Shown one piece after another: positions 51,369 through 63,025 of a stretch of 64,000 nt of DNA. Below the pieces are notes generated by a model. The model had not been told where the DNA came from and did no database searches. It worked only from the letters and a program-made list of their open reading frames with translations. This DNA comes from Zonotrichia leucophrys gambelii (Eukaryota > Chordata > Aves > Passeriformes > Passerellidae). Within the stretch, counting starts at the first letter, position 1, and every line of letters begins with the position of its first letter. The stretch is from the NCBI RefSeq assembly GCF_028769735.1, contig NC_088170.1, positions 46,358,585 through 46,422,584 of the forward strand. The letters are read 5' to 3'. The translations under genes and the position numbers were made by a program.

Positions 51369-53348
51369 TATGAAACATATGAACAAGGTATGGTCATCTC
51401 CTGAACATTCTACACACAGAATCTCTCCAGTGCTCTTTACTGTGCCACCAGTGTCTGCCATAACTCACCTGACCCTCAGTCTTATGTCCCTAAAGTTGAC
51501 CACACCAACCATATCTTAGCTCTTCTTGCCCAAAGACTCCAGCTGGGCATCCAGGACTGAGCAGGAGGGGATGAAGAACGTCAGCTTCAGCAATACTCTT
51601 ATTTATCATGAAGAAAAGATCAAGTTTCCTGAACTTAAGTGAAAATATCTGCTGGGTAGAAGAGGTAAAACACCCTGAGCTGTACATGTCTATGAGCCAC
51701 CATCTATTTTTTTATTCACAAATGTGTGATGTTGATCTACTTGTTCTTGAAAAAAAAAATTTACCTATGAGGTATTTTATATGCCAAAGCTGTGAAATAC
51801 ATGAAAAAATAATTTAAAAACACTGATAGAAAAGAAATTCTTGTAATTCTAGAAGTTAATAACTGAAGGACTCAAGAGAAAAATGTTATCATTATTTGAA
51901 CTGTGGTCTAAGCTAGTAGAAATTTTGGAGACCTCAGAAAGATCAAAGAACAGATTATTACAACATCCCTTGTCTGACTGGTGGCCACCTGTCCAGGAAG
52001 CAGTCCGTGTTTCTGGATATCTGCATTGGAGTGGTAAACATGTTAATGCTTAAGCTAGCAGCATGTGAATTCCATCTAGCTACACCTCCTCTGGGTATTA
52101 CCCAGGAGAAAAATTGCAAACTACTCTAGAATTTTTTTGTCATGCACATTTTACAGTTCCAACTCAGCTAACCCTTCAGTCCATGCTGTTACTGGGTGTT
52201 ATGGACAGAACCTGAGTCTTCTCTGTTCAGGAGGTGTCTGTCTGAAAAGGCTGTCTAGAGGAGATGGTTTGAAAAGAGAGAATAAGAGCAATCAAACTCA
52301 GAGGCTCTGTGTTTTCTAACACACATCATGGTAGGAGAACCTCAAATCTCCCTTTCGTAGCTCTGGATGTAAACTCCTGCTCCAATGGCCTAATCAGAAC
52401 CAGAAGTTAAAATAGATCTTGGCCTAGAGAGAAACATACTCTTCATCATTGCTAACATGGATATGCAAGAGCTAGTCTGCTGACACAGCTCCATGTAGTT
52501 ATCACCAATTCACAATGTTCCTGTATCTCCCCTGCAGACCAAACGTGCTGAGAAGGAGACAATAGCAAAAATTCACCTGTTAGGACCTCCTTGAACTGCG
52601 TGAGCCATGGGGTCCCACCATATTTTCTGTCTCTTCAGCAGGTGTAAAATAAGCCCCTAAAAATCAATTCCTATCACTTCTGCTAGACTCTGAAAATTAA
52701 TTACCTGCAGTTTGTAATCATTTGAGTAAACAACTCCCAAAAAAGCTAATGAAACTGGCATGAGCACCTGATCACAGGTTGACAGCAAAGTATAACACCA
52801 GCGTAAACAAATTTAGTCCCTGTGCTATGTATGGTAGAGGAGCTTGTTAAAAAGGATCCTGGGAGTCATATAAAGTTGAATATTATTGGACCTAGAACAG
52901 TTCTTCGTGTTCCCTAGAGGTTAAATGGAATAAAAACCTTGATAGGCACAAAGGACAGATACTGTAGGAACATTAGCGTAGACCAAAACCACTGCAACTT
53001 TTGACACTCCTTTAGTAGTCATAGTAATTATCAGTGGAGCAGTTAATAAAAATAACACAAAAGAGCTACTGGTCAAACACTGCTTGGTCAGCATGTCCTG
53101 AATGTCTGTGAGCATGAATGACATGTGAACCAGGGGTTTATTTTTATCCCTGGCTGCTCAGTCACTCTTCCAGGGGAGCGCAACTAACTGCAATGCCAGA
53201 GGTCTGAAGAGAGATGGTTCGCACCTTCAGAATTTTCTTCCTGGACAATTACTTTTAAATAAGATTAACTATATAGGGGCATGTATATTTGGTAAATCTC
53301 TTTTGAAATACGGGTAACATTTCAATCTATTACTACCTTGTTTTCTAG

Positions 53349-53669
53349 AAGTTTATTTTGGAGCTTGCTAAGGACCAGGAAAAGCTAGTGAGCCTTAGCC
53401 TAAGGAAACCAGGGGTTCCAACAGACAGCAATGTCATTCCTACCTGTCTAATGAGCCTTTTTACCATCTCTACAACTGGACACCACACTTCTCAAGTCCT
53501 TACTGTGCAGCAAGAGCCCAAAAACCCAGGAAGACATAATGAGCAGCTGCAATTCTCAGAAACTGCAGGCATCCCTTTTGATATGTCTTCTTTGGTTTTT
53601 TTTCCCAGTTTACATAACCTGACAGATTTGCAGTTTTCATGGCAGACAGCTGCTGTATTTTCAAGTGAG
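53349..53669 (+). CDS. candidate 321-bp exon upstream of the terminal exon cluster
   Basis: An acceptor (TACTACCTTGTTTTCTAG) precedes 53349 and a donor (TCAAGTGAG followed by GTAAAA) follows 53669. All 107 codons between are open, phase 0 in and phase 0 out, so it joins in frame to the exon at 57853. It reads KFILELAKDQEKLVSLSLRK at its start and LTDLQFSWQTAAVFSSE at its end. Near 53590-53608 it contains a long T-rich tract ending CAG that would itself be a strong acceptor, so the true exon could be only 53609-53669, which is also open and in phase. I recognise no domain. If real it is an internal exon of the gene ending at 61926. Confidence 0.35.
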
Positions 53670-56600
53670 GTAAAAAATCAGTGGCACTGAAGACATATGC
53701 TTTACTAATTTTTGGGGGGTAGAGTTCCTGCAGGTCAGGCTTTACATGAAAGCTTTAAAAATTTCAAAATTTCCTTCAAAACAGACATGCAAAATTGCAT
53801 CCAAAGGAATGTAAAATTCTGACAGATTTTTTTAATGTCTTTTAAAGTGGATGGAAAATGTGCTAAAAAAGTCATGCATTACTTTTTTAATGGGTTTCCA
53901 ATATATTTCATTGGGCTTATAACCTTGTTAAAACTATAAAAACATTGTTCTACAGCCTAAAGTTCCTTGGTTATGCAATATTATAAATATCAAAAGTGTG
54001 TCATGATATGTTGTAAAGGTCCTTTACATTACCATGAAATCCTAAATATTCCTGGGCTATGGAAATCATAATTTACAAAGCTTTTTGTTGCTCTTCACCT
54101 GACAGTGAGTGTTTCTCTGTAATTTTCACTCAGTTTGAGGACTAGTGATGAGTACTGAGAGATTCCTACTGTCCTCAAATGCATGGAGTGAGAACTCTCC
54201 CTTCAGTTGCATAGCAGTTGTTGCCTGCCACAGATGGAGGTGTAAATTTATGTTGCTTATTTGCTCCAATAATCTCTTATTATTAAGAACAACAAACTAA
54301 ACTACAGGAAATGTGAACAGCAGTAGGACAAATGCAAAGCCATATTCTTCTACCTGACTTCTCATAAATGTGAGGTCATTTTACTTACTAAATTCTTAGG
54401 TTTCCTGCCCACTTTTTCATCTTGCTGACTTTGAAAGCTTCCAAGGACTTTACTTGACACATTTCCTCAGTATTAACTTGATTTCCATTTGTCTCTCTCC
54501 CTCTTCCTCTTCATGTGCCTTTTATTCAGGGAATGGGATGTGAATAATAAAAATAAAACTATAATGGTGATTATGAATTTTATGCATTTTGGTAGAATTT
54601 ACGTTCATAAATTATGGAGCAAATGAGCATGATTTTTTCATTACTTATACCAGTGTATCAGAGAGGACCAATTATGCTATCTCCCTGAGATCCCAGCAGA
54701 GTCACTGAAAGGGGACTGAAAGCAGGAGCCTAGTTCACCTGCCCTCTATGTTCACTGAAGAAAGCTATTTCTCTCCACTGCACAGGGGTTAAGGATTGAT
54801 TTTCTAAATGCCCCTTCCTTACCCTATTTGCTGCAGTTTCAGAGTGCTGGAACTGGTCCAGCCCAGTGGGAACCCTGGGTACCTCCAAGCATCGCCCACA
54901 TCCTAACAGAAGAGTGAAGAGCTGAGCAACTCTTCCACCTGTTAAAACATATGGACAGTATAGCAGGGATTCCCAGCTGGCCAAATCTGACCTTTTCAAA
55001 GCTTTTTTGAACAGGCACACCAATCTGGTGGACTCAGAGCATACCAGAAACTGAGAGTCATTTACTTACTCTTTCTTGCATTTCCCATGGCTCTTGGAAT
55101 TCCACAACCTAGGACCCATGATTTCTGATGATGGCTTTCAAGATAACTTCAAAGAAAATTAGGTCTTCTGAGATTAAGTAATGTCATGATAAGTAGGGTC
55201 AGTGATGCTATAAATTATTCACATATTTTCAACTATATTTCCTTATATTATAAAACATATTGCTACATCATGAAAGACTTCAGTGGCCCTGAGGAGCAGG
55301 TGATCATATGGGTTTCAAAACCTGACTTGAAGATAGTACATTTTAAAGTCTGTTTTCAGTTTGTTTAGTGAGAAATTGCTAATGGGATAAGAAAACTTCC
55401 ACCACAGTAGCAGATGATGCTGAACAGTTGGACAGCTTGATTTGAAGGAGCTGCATGTAGAACCTGTATGGCAATGACAACACATTGGCGATAGCACTGT
55501 GCCATAAGCCACACTGTGAACCCTCTACCGCTTATCTGCAATATTGCTGTCAGTAAATCTACAGCATCCAAGAGCACAGACTCTAGTGACAACAAGGTAG
55601 GGCAGGTTTTCTCACATGGTCTGTAAAAAAGGTTCTCAAGACAAAACTCTCCCCAAGAGAAGATATGCCACTGCAAAAACTGTAGATCTGATAACTGTGA
55701 AATGTGGCAAATTATGTTCTTACCCTTAGTTAAACACCGTATCTGTGTCTACTCCCTAATAGTTTATTTAAATACCTACAACTTCCAAGTGAACAACTGA
55801 ACTGGTGAATGCTTCTCTGTATTTATAATAACATCCTATTCATTATTAATTTTTATATTATATATAGATGTATAAATATCTAGAACTAAGATTGAATTGT
55901 GATGAAATATAAGGACCCAATGAATCACCACTTTTAGTCCTGTCTTCTATGACAGGATGTTCTCCCACAGAAAAATAAGGGCAACTCTCAAATATGGGGC
56001 AAAATTCTTGATAGACACCAATTTTAGCTTTTGAACAGGGCAATTACCTTAGTCCCCACAGGAACCCTGAATTTACTCACTGGCTTATAGGGGTAAATTA
56101 CACTGTGTACCTGCTGTGTCACTGGTGGAGGACAAGTCCTAAGCACAAATTTCAATCTACAACTTCGAGAAGTCGAACAATTTAGACTCCTTGCTTGGCT
56201 TTGTCAAAGAGATCCTGTCACTTCCTTTGTCATATAAATCTAACTGAGGTCTCCAGTGTTTACATACTGCTAAGCAAGCAAAGAAATCTGAACATACATC
56301 TTCAAACAATCTGATAATATGAAATCTGATGGATTATGGAAAATAGTACTTGCAAAAGACACAAGAATATGAGGAAGATTTCTGTGTGAAAAAAAAAGAA
56401 AGACTGGAACAGTGAGTAATATCTTTGTCAATAGCTACTGGGCATATAACAAATCAAGTGAGCCAGCTTGCAGTTTGAGATCAGCCCTAAGAATTTAAAT
56501 GAGTTTTGCTCAGGAAATGTGAACATGCCTGAAAAGGTTTTCAGTTTTCAAATTTGCAGATCAAAAATTTGCACTGCACAAAATGCTGGCCTGCTTTGGA

Positions 56601-57455
56601 GTCATAGATAACTAGGTGTCTAAGACTGTTACCTGGTATGGCTTCTAGGGTCTGGGATGCAGTTATGACTACCTTAGAAATGTACAAAGGACAGAGGCTT
56701 TATGACGCTCCTTTGTGTGTCTTCTAAAATGTACGTTCTGCATATTCAGTTGTAATCCAATCAACCCTCTCTTGAAACCAGAAAATGGAGGATTCAACAA
56801 GTTCAAGGGGAATTCAAGGGGAGAGGAGAGCAGAAGCTGAACTGAAGGTGATGTCTACCATCCCAAAAGTTTTGCCTTCAGCTTCATACTCGAGGGTGGT
56901 GGTGACAGAGGTACTGGCTCCTTGTTACCTCGGTGGGACCCCTCTGCCCCGCCCTGCGCCCCTGCTTTCCCTGCACACACACTATGGGCTGAAGCCTGGC
57001 TGTGGCCTGCCACCAGACCTAGCCAATGCTCAGTGAATGGCTGAAGAGGCCAATTTAATTCATTAAAGCTGCAGAAAAAAAACCTAGCAAAAAACACCAC
57101 AAAATTATTCATTTTTTTTGCAAGTTTAGCATATTTACCCAGATTATTGTGGGATCAGATGAGTGCCAGAGCAGTGCAAAGGAAGAAAACATCAAGCATC
57201 TGGGAGCAGACACAGAAGAGGAAGGAAGAAAGTAGGTGGGAAAGGGACTGACACCTCCTGCTTTTACTGGAAACAAGCCCTCAGTTTAGTTTATCTGTAA
57301 TGTGAAACAGTACCCTGGGTGTACATTTACCCCAACTAAGTGCTCTGCTACATAAAGAAGATGCTCAGGGCACTTGCAGAGAATGAACAATCTGCTTTTC
57401 ATAAGACCAATTTTTTAAGGCCCTCTGCTGATTCAAATGAGCATCACTGCACCAA

Positions 57456-57540
57456 ATTCTAGGTGTAGGTAATTAGGTAATAGGTAATATAATTAATATA
57501 AGTAATATAATTCTAGGTATAGGTAATATAGGTATTTTAT
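57456..57540 (+). repeat. degenerate GGTAATATAATTCTAGGTATA-type tandem repeat
   Basis: ATTCTAGGTGTAGGTAAT-type units repeat with variation, giving several GGTAATA copies in about 85 bp. It is simple-sequence in nature and lies about 300 bp before the first exon of the terminal cluster. Confidence 0.8.
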
Positions 57541-57852
57541 AAAGCAATGTTTTTAAACTCATGTTTTTAAAGTCTTACCCAGCAGAGTAAGAATTGAAAA
57601 GGATGATCAGAAAGTAGGGTACTGGAGGATATCCCTGTCATTCTCTGCACACCTAGACAAGAGTCATGGCCCTGTGTCTGAAAAACATCACCCTAGAAAA
57701 AAGCATATGTATTTGGGAGTAATTTTTTGCTGACATACTATGGGAGACCTTTGTGTTTTACTGGGATCCAATAGAAATTGGCAAAATCTGAACTCCGTGC
57801 CTAAGAATAATGATGTCAGATCAGGATAATCCTTTCTGGTTTTGCCTTTCAG

Positions 57853-60800
57853 ATCAATAGAGATGAAGTAAAGGCTGGAACCAGTGAAGTCAACATGAGG
57901 TGTGTCCCTGTCAGGTTTGCAGGATCAGTCCATTATGTTTCACAGGATGGGAAATGGTTACATGGCAACAATGACACAGGTGAGAAATCTGAACTGTAAA
58001 TCTAGTGGCATAGGCGGCATTTGACAGAACCCACAGGATCACAGTAGTTGGTATTCCTAAATGTATTTCCCCTTCATAATCTCAAAACTTCATATTCTTT
58101 CAGAACCAAAAGGAAGTGTACAGCAGGATGAGGAAAGCGTCAAGTTCTATGACTGTTATCTGCATGTTGAAAATGAAAGGGTTTGTGTGTTTTAATACAG
58201 CTCTGTGATCAAGAAAAATAAAGTTATATCAGTGAGTTCTACTTCCACAAAATATCTATTAAAAGCTGCACACATACCAAATATTTCTGAATGTAAAAAT
58301 CCATGGCATTTGTTTGCAGGTCCCTACTTATGTGCACTCCAAACCTTGGATTGAACGCTAACAACCTATGCCAATTGAAATGATGGGCATGTGCAATAAT
58401 TAAATAAACATCTGATTTGTGCTTATCTTTATATAATGTACAGGTGTTGAGGATTAGACCCACAAGAGGACAAAGGAGCCGCAGCACCAGGTGTCACAAT
58501 GCTCAGTCTGTACAAGCCCTGCACCGTAGTGGTCGATTAGACTCCAGGTTTGTATGGCACATGGGAGAGGTAAGCTGGGAAAAATGAAATAATCCACTGC
58601 CAATAAACAGGGTAGGAGCTGTGTAAACTGCCCAGAAGAAAATTCTGGTTTTGATCAGTATCCATTGACCCATAGGAATGACAGTAACTTGGTAATACAG
58701 TGTCTGGACACTCAGTTCAGGTCTGTTTGCTAACTATTAGCTATTTTACATGGCCACTTACAACAAAGGTAGATATTGGAGGTCTCTGCTCCAGGATACC
58801 CAACAGTCTGAGAGTTCTGAGAAGCACAAGGGCAGCAGAGTGAAGAAGGAACTTCTGTCACTGACCTTCAAGCAAATGACTTCTTATATTATTTATTTTG
58901 AAAATATTGGGTGGTTTCATTGCTTTAATGTATGTTATTCTGGTTTTCTATAACTGAAGATCAATCACAGCTTGTTAGTGTGACCTGGAAGAACTCAAAA
59001 GCAGAATTTTCCTACCTTGTCTTTCATGTCCATGTTAAAAATGACCCAAGAAATTCCCAACCATTTCCCTGTCTTCTTTACTGCTTTGGTAATGCCCATC
59101 TTCTGTAACTTATTTATCAATTTCTACATGGCACTGTGCCTAATTTATTACTTCCTCTTAGATGATATCCATCATGTTTCCTTTGTTTATAAAATTTCTT
59201 TTCTGATAAAAATTAAATCCCAGTGATGATCCTGGAAAATCCATATTGCATCATATTACATTTTGTATTTACTTACAAGTCTTTAATTATTAACATTTAT
59301 TTACTGTAGTAATGCTGTGTAATGTTAAGATCAGACTACAATTACTTCAGATATCCTGTTGCTTTGGATTTTTTTTCTGAAATCCTAGAATCATAGAATG
59401 GTTGGGGTTGTAAGGGACCATTGTCTTCATCTGTTCCATCCCCCCTGCCTTGGGCAGGGATGCCACCCACCAGATCAGTTTGTGCAGGGCCCCATCCAGC
59501 CTGGCCTTGAGCACATCCAGGGGTGGATCATCCCACCTGCACTGTATGTGCTGCTCTCCAAGCAGGCACTACCCACACAGCTTCATTTAGAATATCTGCT
59601 TTTTCATTTATCAGCTCTTCAGAACTACAAAATAAAAATTATTGTATGCCTTCACCCAAGAGTTTGTTGTGTAAATACAGTCGTCATGTTTTGGGCAATC
59701 TGCTCTCCAAATCCTCATCCCCATTACCAGTCTTCTCTTTACCTGCCCTTGCTATACTATCATCATTATTGAAGTGGGCTAGCTGGCATAACAGAACAAA
59801 ACTAAGCAGTGCCTTTACTAGCAGGATTTTTCCTCCGTTCAGACTAGAAATTCCAGAGTGCCCCATAGTGACATGGGGCCTCTCATAGGAATTCTGGTGG
59901 CATTTTTGTCTAATAATATTCTTAATATTTCTGCTCAGATTCAAACTCAACCACGTATGTTTATAGCAGATTCTTATTATCATTGCTATCTAGGAGAAAA
60001 AATTTTTCATCCTACCCTTTTCCTCACTTTCCTCTAAAAATATTTAGACACAGGAAAATTCTGTATTATATGTTACCTAGCTATGATTTTTTGCCAATTT
60101 GCACATAGTAAGTTTAACCAAAAATCACAAAAAATTGTTTTATATTAAAAAATAAAAATCAAACTATCACTACATAATGCATTTACTGCACCTTTGCTGA
60201 AGTAGTTGCATAAATGATGTGCCAGGTTTTCTGTGATGCCTCCATGAGCTTGTCAGTGAAAGCCAAGGAGATCTGTGAGCGCTCTATTCTTAAAACTGGG
60301 CTTCAAATTTCCTTGTTTCTCCATTGCTGAAACACTGGTTTGTTAACACCCAATCTTGAGCCAAAATCCAGTCAGTACCATCATGAAGTGATTTTGATTC
60401 CCAAATTAACTGGTAAATACTTATACACAGCCTTCCCTTTGCTTATGAAGTATAAAAACAATTGTTCCATCTCATTATCACACAGAGTGAACAGAAGTGC
60501 AGAAGCCTGGTAGGACTGTTCAGCTTGGAAATGTATTCACTGTTTCTGTGGGGTAAATCAGCAACAAAATCAAAATTGGTCTTTCTCAATCATTCATTCA
60601 GTATTGAACCCATGCTCCTATCCAAGCTTAAATGTCAGAGATGGAAAATAATGAACATGAGAATAAATTTCAAAAACTCACACTTTATTTTATGCTTTCC
60701 TACAAAGCCATTTTGAATTAGAAACAGACTTTAAACCACTAACCTATTTCATGTTGTAAAGATAGTTCTATGATACACAGAAAACATTAAGGAAATATTT

Positions 60801-61926
60801 CTTAAATTTTAAAAACTAATTTCCAAGCTAATATGAAAGTTATTACTTGAAGCTTAATATTATCATATGCACCTGTAAAGGTTGGTCAATTACAAGTTAC
60901 CCATAAACCCTTTTTTGTTATTTTAACATCATAAATAGTAATCTGGCATTAAATATTTGTGATCTGGGCCAGTAACCTTTTTCAGTCTCACAGGACTTTT
61001 TTTAATTAAACTATATCTTTGTCCCATGTCTATAATCCTCTCTTTGACATTTTATATACAAGACACCTTGCTGCAAAAAGGTCAAGCAGTACAGTTATAA
61101 ATGGAAAAGAGATTAAAAGTATTCTCAAGCCACAGTGATCTAAAAGAGGGTTGAATATAGAGTGTTCTTCACAGGCTTCCTTAGATGAGTTAAGAGGAAA
61201 CCCTGTTGGCAGATTTTTATTATAAGAACACCAAAGCAAATGAAAATTATTTGACAAAAATGAATAATGCACAATTTTAATTTGCATATTGGAATAATTA
61301 GCTCCAAAAGAGCCCTATAGGGTTTTGTCTCCATAAAACTTTTATGTATACCATTGCCAAACGTCGCTTATGTGTTTATATAATTTTTTCCTTTTAACAT
61401 AGTTTTATTGTAAAAATAAAACCCCGAAACAACTACAGTAAATTCTTGCTACACTTAATAACATTTTTCCCTTCTTTTTTTTTCCAGCAAAAGAAACATG
61501 ATAGACATAAACTGTTCCTTTCTGGAAAATATGTAAGAAATTCAAGAATGGGAAATGGCAAGAGATATTGCAGGAGCCAGCCTAAGTCTGAGAAGAGTAC
61601 TCATAATGTAGTGTAAGTAAACATATCCACAGTGCCAGTGAGTGGCTTCTTTATTTTTATCAGAACATTAAGCAGAAATTGAAGGAACATTTTTCCCTAA
61701 TATTCTCCAGCTGGCATATTTTGACCTCAACTTGCTCACTCTATGCCACACTGGAATAACTTTAATGGTGTACATGGGTACAACTAAGCAATGCATTACT
61801 GGTAATGTCTTCAATAACCTAGCAAAGCATGGTACCCAATTGCTGAAATGCCGTTCTGTATCTTTCAGAATCTACTTTGTTACCCCCAAGAGGCCAAATC
61901 CTGATCTGGAAACTCTTTACTGCTAA
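57853..61926 (+). CDS. 3' end of a multi-exon protein-coding gene, product not recognised
   Basis: Five intervals join into one open frame ending in TAA: 57853-57979, 58104-58180, 58444-58569, 61488-61612 and 61869-61926. The phases agree at all four junctions (1, 0, 0, 2). Most splice sites are strong: GCCTTTCAG, TTCTTTCAG, TTTTTTTCCAG and TATCTTTCAG acceptors, and CAG/GTGAGA, GAG/GTAAGC and AGT/GTAAGT donors. The exception is the second donor, AGG/GTTTGT. The product fragment is about 170 residues, hydrophilic and basic, without signal peptide or membrane segment. Readable pieces are VPVRFAGSVHYVSQDGKWLH, EPKGSVQQDEESVKFYDCYL, RIRPTRGQRSRSTRCHNAQS, KHDRHKLFLSGKYVRNSRMG and the C-terminus YFVTPKRPNPDLETLYC. 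I recognise no family and assign no function. It has no start here, so earlier exons must lie upstream, perhaps at 53349-53669. A CR1 fragment sits inside the third intron. A noncoding transcript or chance alignment of frames remains possible. Confidence 0.5.
59381..59580 (-). mobile_element. CR1 LINE 3'-end fragment
   Basis: The plus strand starts AGAATCATAGAATGGTTGGG and continues with CCCCCCTGCCTTGGGCAGGG and CCCATCCAGCCTGGCCTTGA. This is the reverse complement of a typical avian CR1 3' end. It is about 200 bp, heavily 5'-truncated and noncoding, and lies in the intron between the exons at 58444-58569 and 61488-61612. It belongs to a different CR1 subgroup from the element at 6480, since the 3' sequences differ. 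Confidence 0.93.
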
Positions 61927-63025
61927 TTTCTTTCCATCAATTTTATGTAGTCCAGTGAAATAAGTGTATTTCTTCTAAGTCTGTGTCATCAGAGTGCCTG
62001 TTGTTTAGATGCAAATGCTGGAAACATTTGCAGTGACCCCAAGTTCTCTCTTGCAGTTTGCTAGAGTCTGCTAGTGTATATGTTTTTGTATGCTCCACTG
62101 ACTGACTTACATTGAAAAGAGGGGTTTTTTACACCATCTGTTTAAAACTAGTTGAGGCATCTAACCAAGGTGTGAGGCAGAGAATCTAAGTTTAGGGGCT
62201 GTTTCCTGTATTGTCTCTTCACAGACTCCTGATCAACGTACCTAAAGCAGCAGAATTAGTGGGGATGCCCAAAAGATCCCAGTGCAGCCATAGCATTTGT
62301 GGGGACAGCGAAGCCAACATTTCATTGCTGACCTGAATTTACATCTGAGTGATACTATTAAAAATCTTAGGTATGAGCTTCAGCCCTCTTTTTTCTTTCT
62401 TCCTTTTTGCCGCTTTCATCTTTGTTTGCCCTAAAATAAAGGCTACTTACTGTTTCAAATTTCTTTCAGCTGTTAGGATATTGCATTTAGCAACCAAACT
62501 GTTGGTATCCAACAAATCCAGCTCCTGTCCAAAGAAACTGGACACCCTGTTTGTAGAACATCATATCTGACAGGACTAGATTAGCAGCTCCAAGCCTGCT
62601 GACTCAGTCTTATTAGATCTGTGTTTATTTTAAAGAAATAAACATGTGAAAGAGAATTTATAAGGTAAAAGCTTGCCAATAGTGCAAATCATAACAAATG
62701 TGAAGCTAATTTACAGGCTAGTGTGAAGATGCAGTGTGATGGACAGGACACCTTCCCCACACTCCCATTACACATGTGAAATCCTATCTGCCTATTTGTG
62801 TGCAGGGTTTGCTGTTTTCAGCTGTTCAAAATAAAAGCCAGCTTGTGACTCCAAACAGCTCCAAGGCAGGACGAGGGGGTTCCATTAGAAAGGGCACACT
62901 GCAGAGCTTGGCTTTGGGCTTGGCCAAAGCTGTGGGACTCCCCAGCTCATCTATCCCTTACCTGATAGCCTGATGAGTTTGGCACTCCTACAACTCAGGG
63001 TTTCCACCAGCTTTCTTAAAGCACC
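61927..63025 (+). other. possible 3' UTR and downstream flank
   Basis: Sequence after the TAA at 61924-61926 has no further coding evidence. AATAAA hexamers at 62435-62440 and 62637-62642 could serve as polyadenylation signals for the gene ending at 61926. No clear GU-rich downstream element stands out. The 62776-62973 open frame has no support. Confidence 0.35.

Larger units (their letters stand above)
50882..57852. other. AT-rich noncoding stretch
   Basis: Apart from the exon candidate at 53349-53669 and small tandem duplications at 51018-51043 and 51333-51368, I see no supported feature. A degenerate GGTAATATAATT-type tandem region lies at 57456-57540. A GC-rich patch at about 56880-57020 holds open frames on both strands with no splice-consistent structure. 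Confidence 0.5.

Noticed and set aside
57853..61926. Assigning the terminal exon cluster to a doublecortin-domain, FGF-like or ciliary protein
   Set aside because: I considered these from position and basic composition, but no domain signature of any of them is visible in the translation.
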